Of a DNA stretch of 5,306 bases, positions 5,162 through 5,306 are shown piece after piece. Each line of letters opens with the position of its first letter. The stretch's first letter is position 1. A model generated the notes under the pieces. That model was given only the letters and a program-made list of their open reading frames with translations. It was not told where the DNA came from and did no database searches. Source of the DNA: JBHHZJ01 sp046758005 (lineage in GTDB: Bacteria > Pseudomonadota > Alphaproteobacteria > Kiloniellales > J153); the NCBI GenBank assembly GCA_046758005.1, contig JBHHZJ010000157.1:1-5306 (forward strand), given 5' to 3'. The position numbers were made by a program, and so were the translations under genes.

Positions 5162-5306
5162 GGCGCGCCCTCGATCTGATCGATCGCCCATGACAGCGCG
5201 CGCGCCTGGGCGCGGGTGTTGTCGCAGGCGAGGGCAAAACGCGCCCATGCGTCGGTGTCGCGCGCCGCGGCGGATTCGACGGCGAGCGACTCGGCGGCGT
5301 CGGAGA
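5158..5306 (-). CDS. C-terminal end of an unrecognised small helical protein (partial)
   Basis: The frame is open from the window edge to a TGA at 5160-5158, giving the last 48 residues (ending AIDQIEGAP). The start lies outside the window. The peptide is rich in Ala, Arg, Asp and Glu and has no Gly or Pro until the last residues, so it should be largely alpha-helical and soluble; it has no membrane segment. I recognise no family from this fragment. The stop overlaps the start of the next gene by 4 bp (GTGA, 5161-5158), which argues that it is a real coding frame and belongs to the same operon. Its place upstream of the transposase is where Mu-like phages usually carry early regulators, but nothing in the visible residues shows DNA binding. 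Confidence 0.6.
   Translation of the reverse strand, partial: SDAAESLAVESAAARDTDAWARFALACDNTRAQARALSWAIDQIEGAP

Overview
The window is a compact, very GC-rich (roughly 70 % by eye) piece of a Mu-like transposable phage or prophage. Every supported gene lies on the minus strand, so transcription runs from high to low coordinates. The anchor genes are a MuA-type DDE transposase (4887-2716) followed by a MuB-type AAA+ ATPase (2694-1912), the transposition/replication pair of Mu-like phages. High GC, strong G/C third-position bias and similarity to Mu-like early regions suggest a GC-rich proteobacterial host, most likely an alphaproteobacterium. No gene here fixes the host.

Layout in transcription order: the C-terminal end of an unrecognised helical protein (to 5158); two tiny single-pass membrane proteins (5161-5030 and 5033-4884); the transposase; the ATPase; then a run of small DNA-binding proteins. 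These are a double winged-helix protein (1915-1349), an HTH protein with a four-cysteine tail (1356-1009), a protein with a LexA-like winged helix but no LexA protease domain (1012-638), and a stand-alone relative of DnaA domain IV (641-51). The first 18 codons of another gene (54-1) run off the left edge.

The genes form one tightly packed operon. Seven of nine junctions are 4-bp ATGA/GTGA stop/start overlaps and one is an 8-bp overlap. The only gap is 21 bp between transposase and ATPase. No promoter, terminator, RNA gene or phage end is visible. The repressor/operator control region, if present, must lie above position 5306, and the Gam, GemA, Mor and structural genes probably lie below position 1.

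Proposed cooperation: the transposase recognises phage ends and catalyses strand transfer. The ATPase selects target DNA and activates the transposase. The small DNA-binding proteins are candidates for early-to-middle regulation and for engaging host replication or SOS-type sites. The membrane-protein pair upstream of the transposase has no evident role in transposition and may be an accessory host-interaction module. The points most worth following up are the DnaA-IV-like protein, the LexA-DBD-like protein, the Cys4 HTH protein, the membrane pair, and a G8 tract in the transposase linker where a one-base change would separate the N-terminal DNA-binding domain from the catalytic core.
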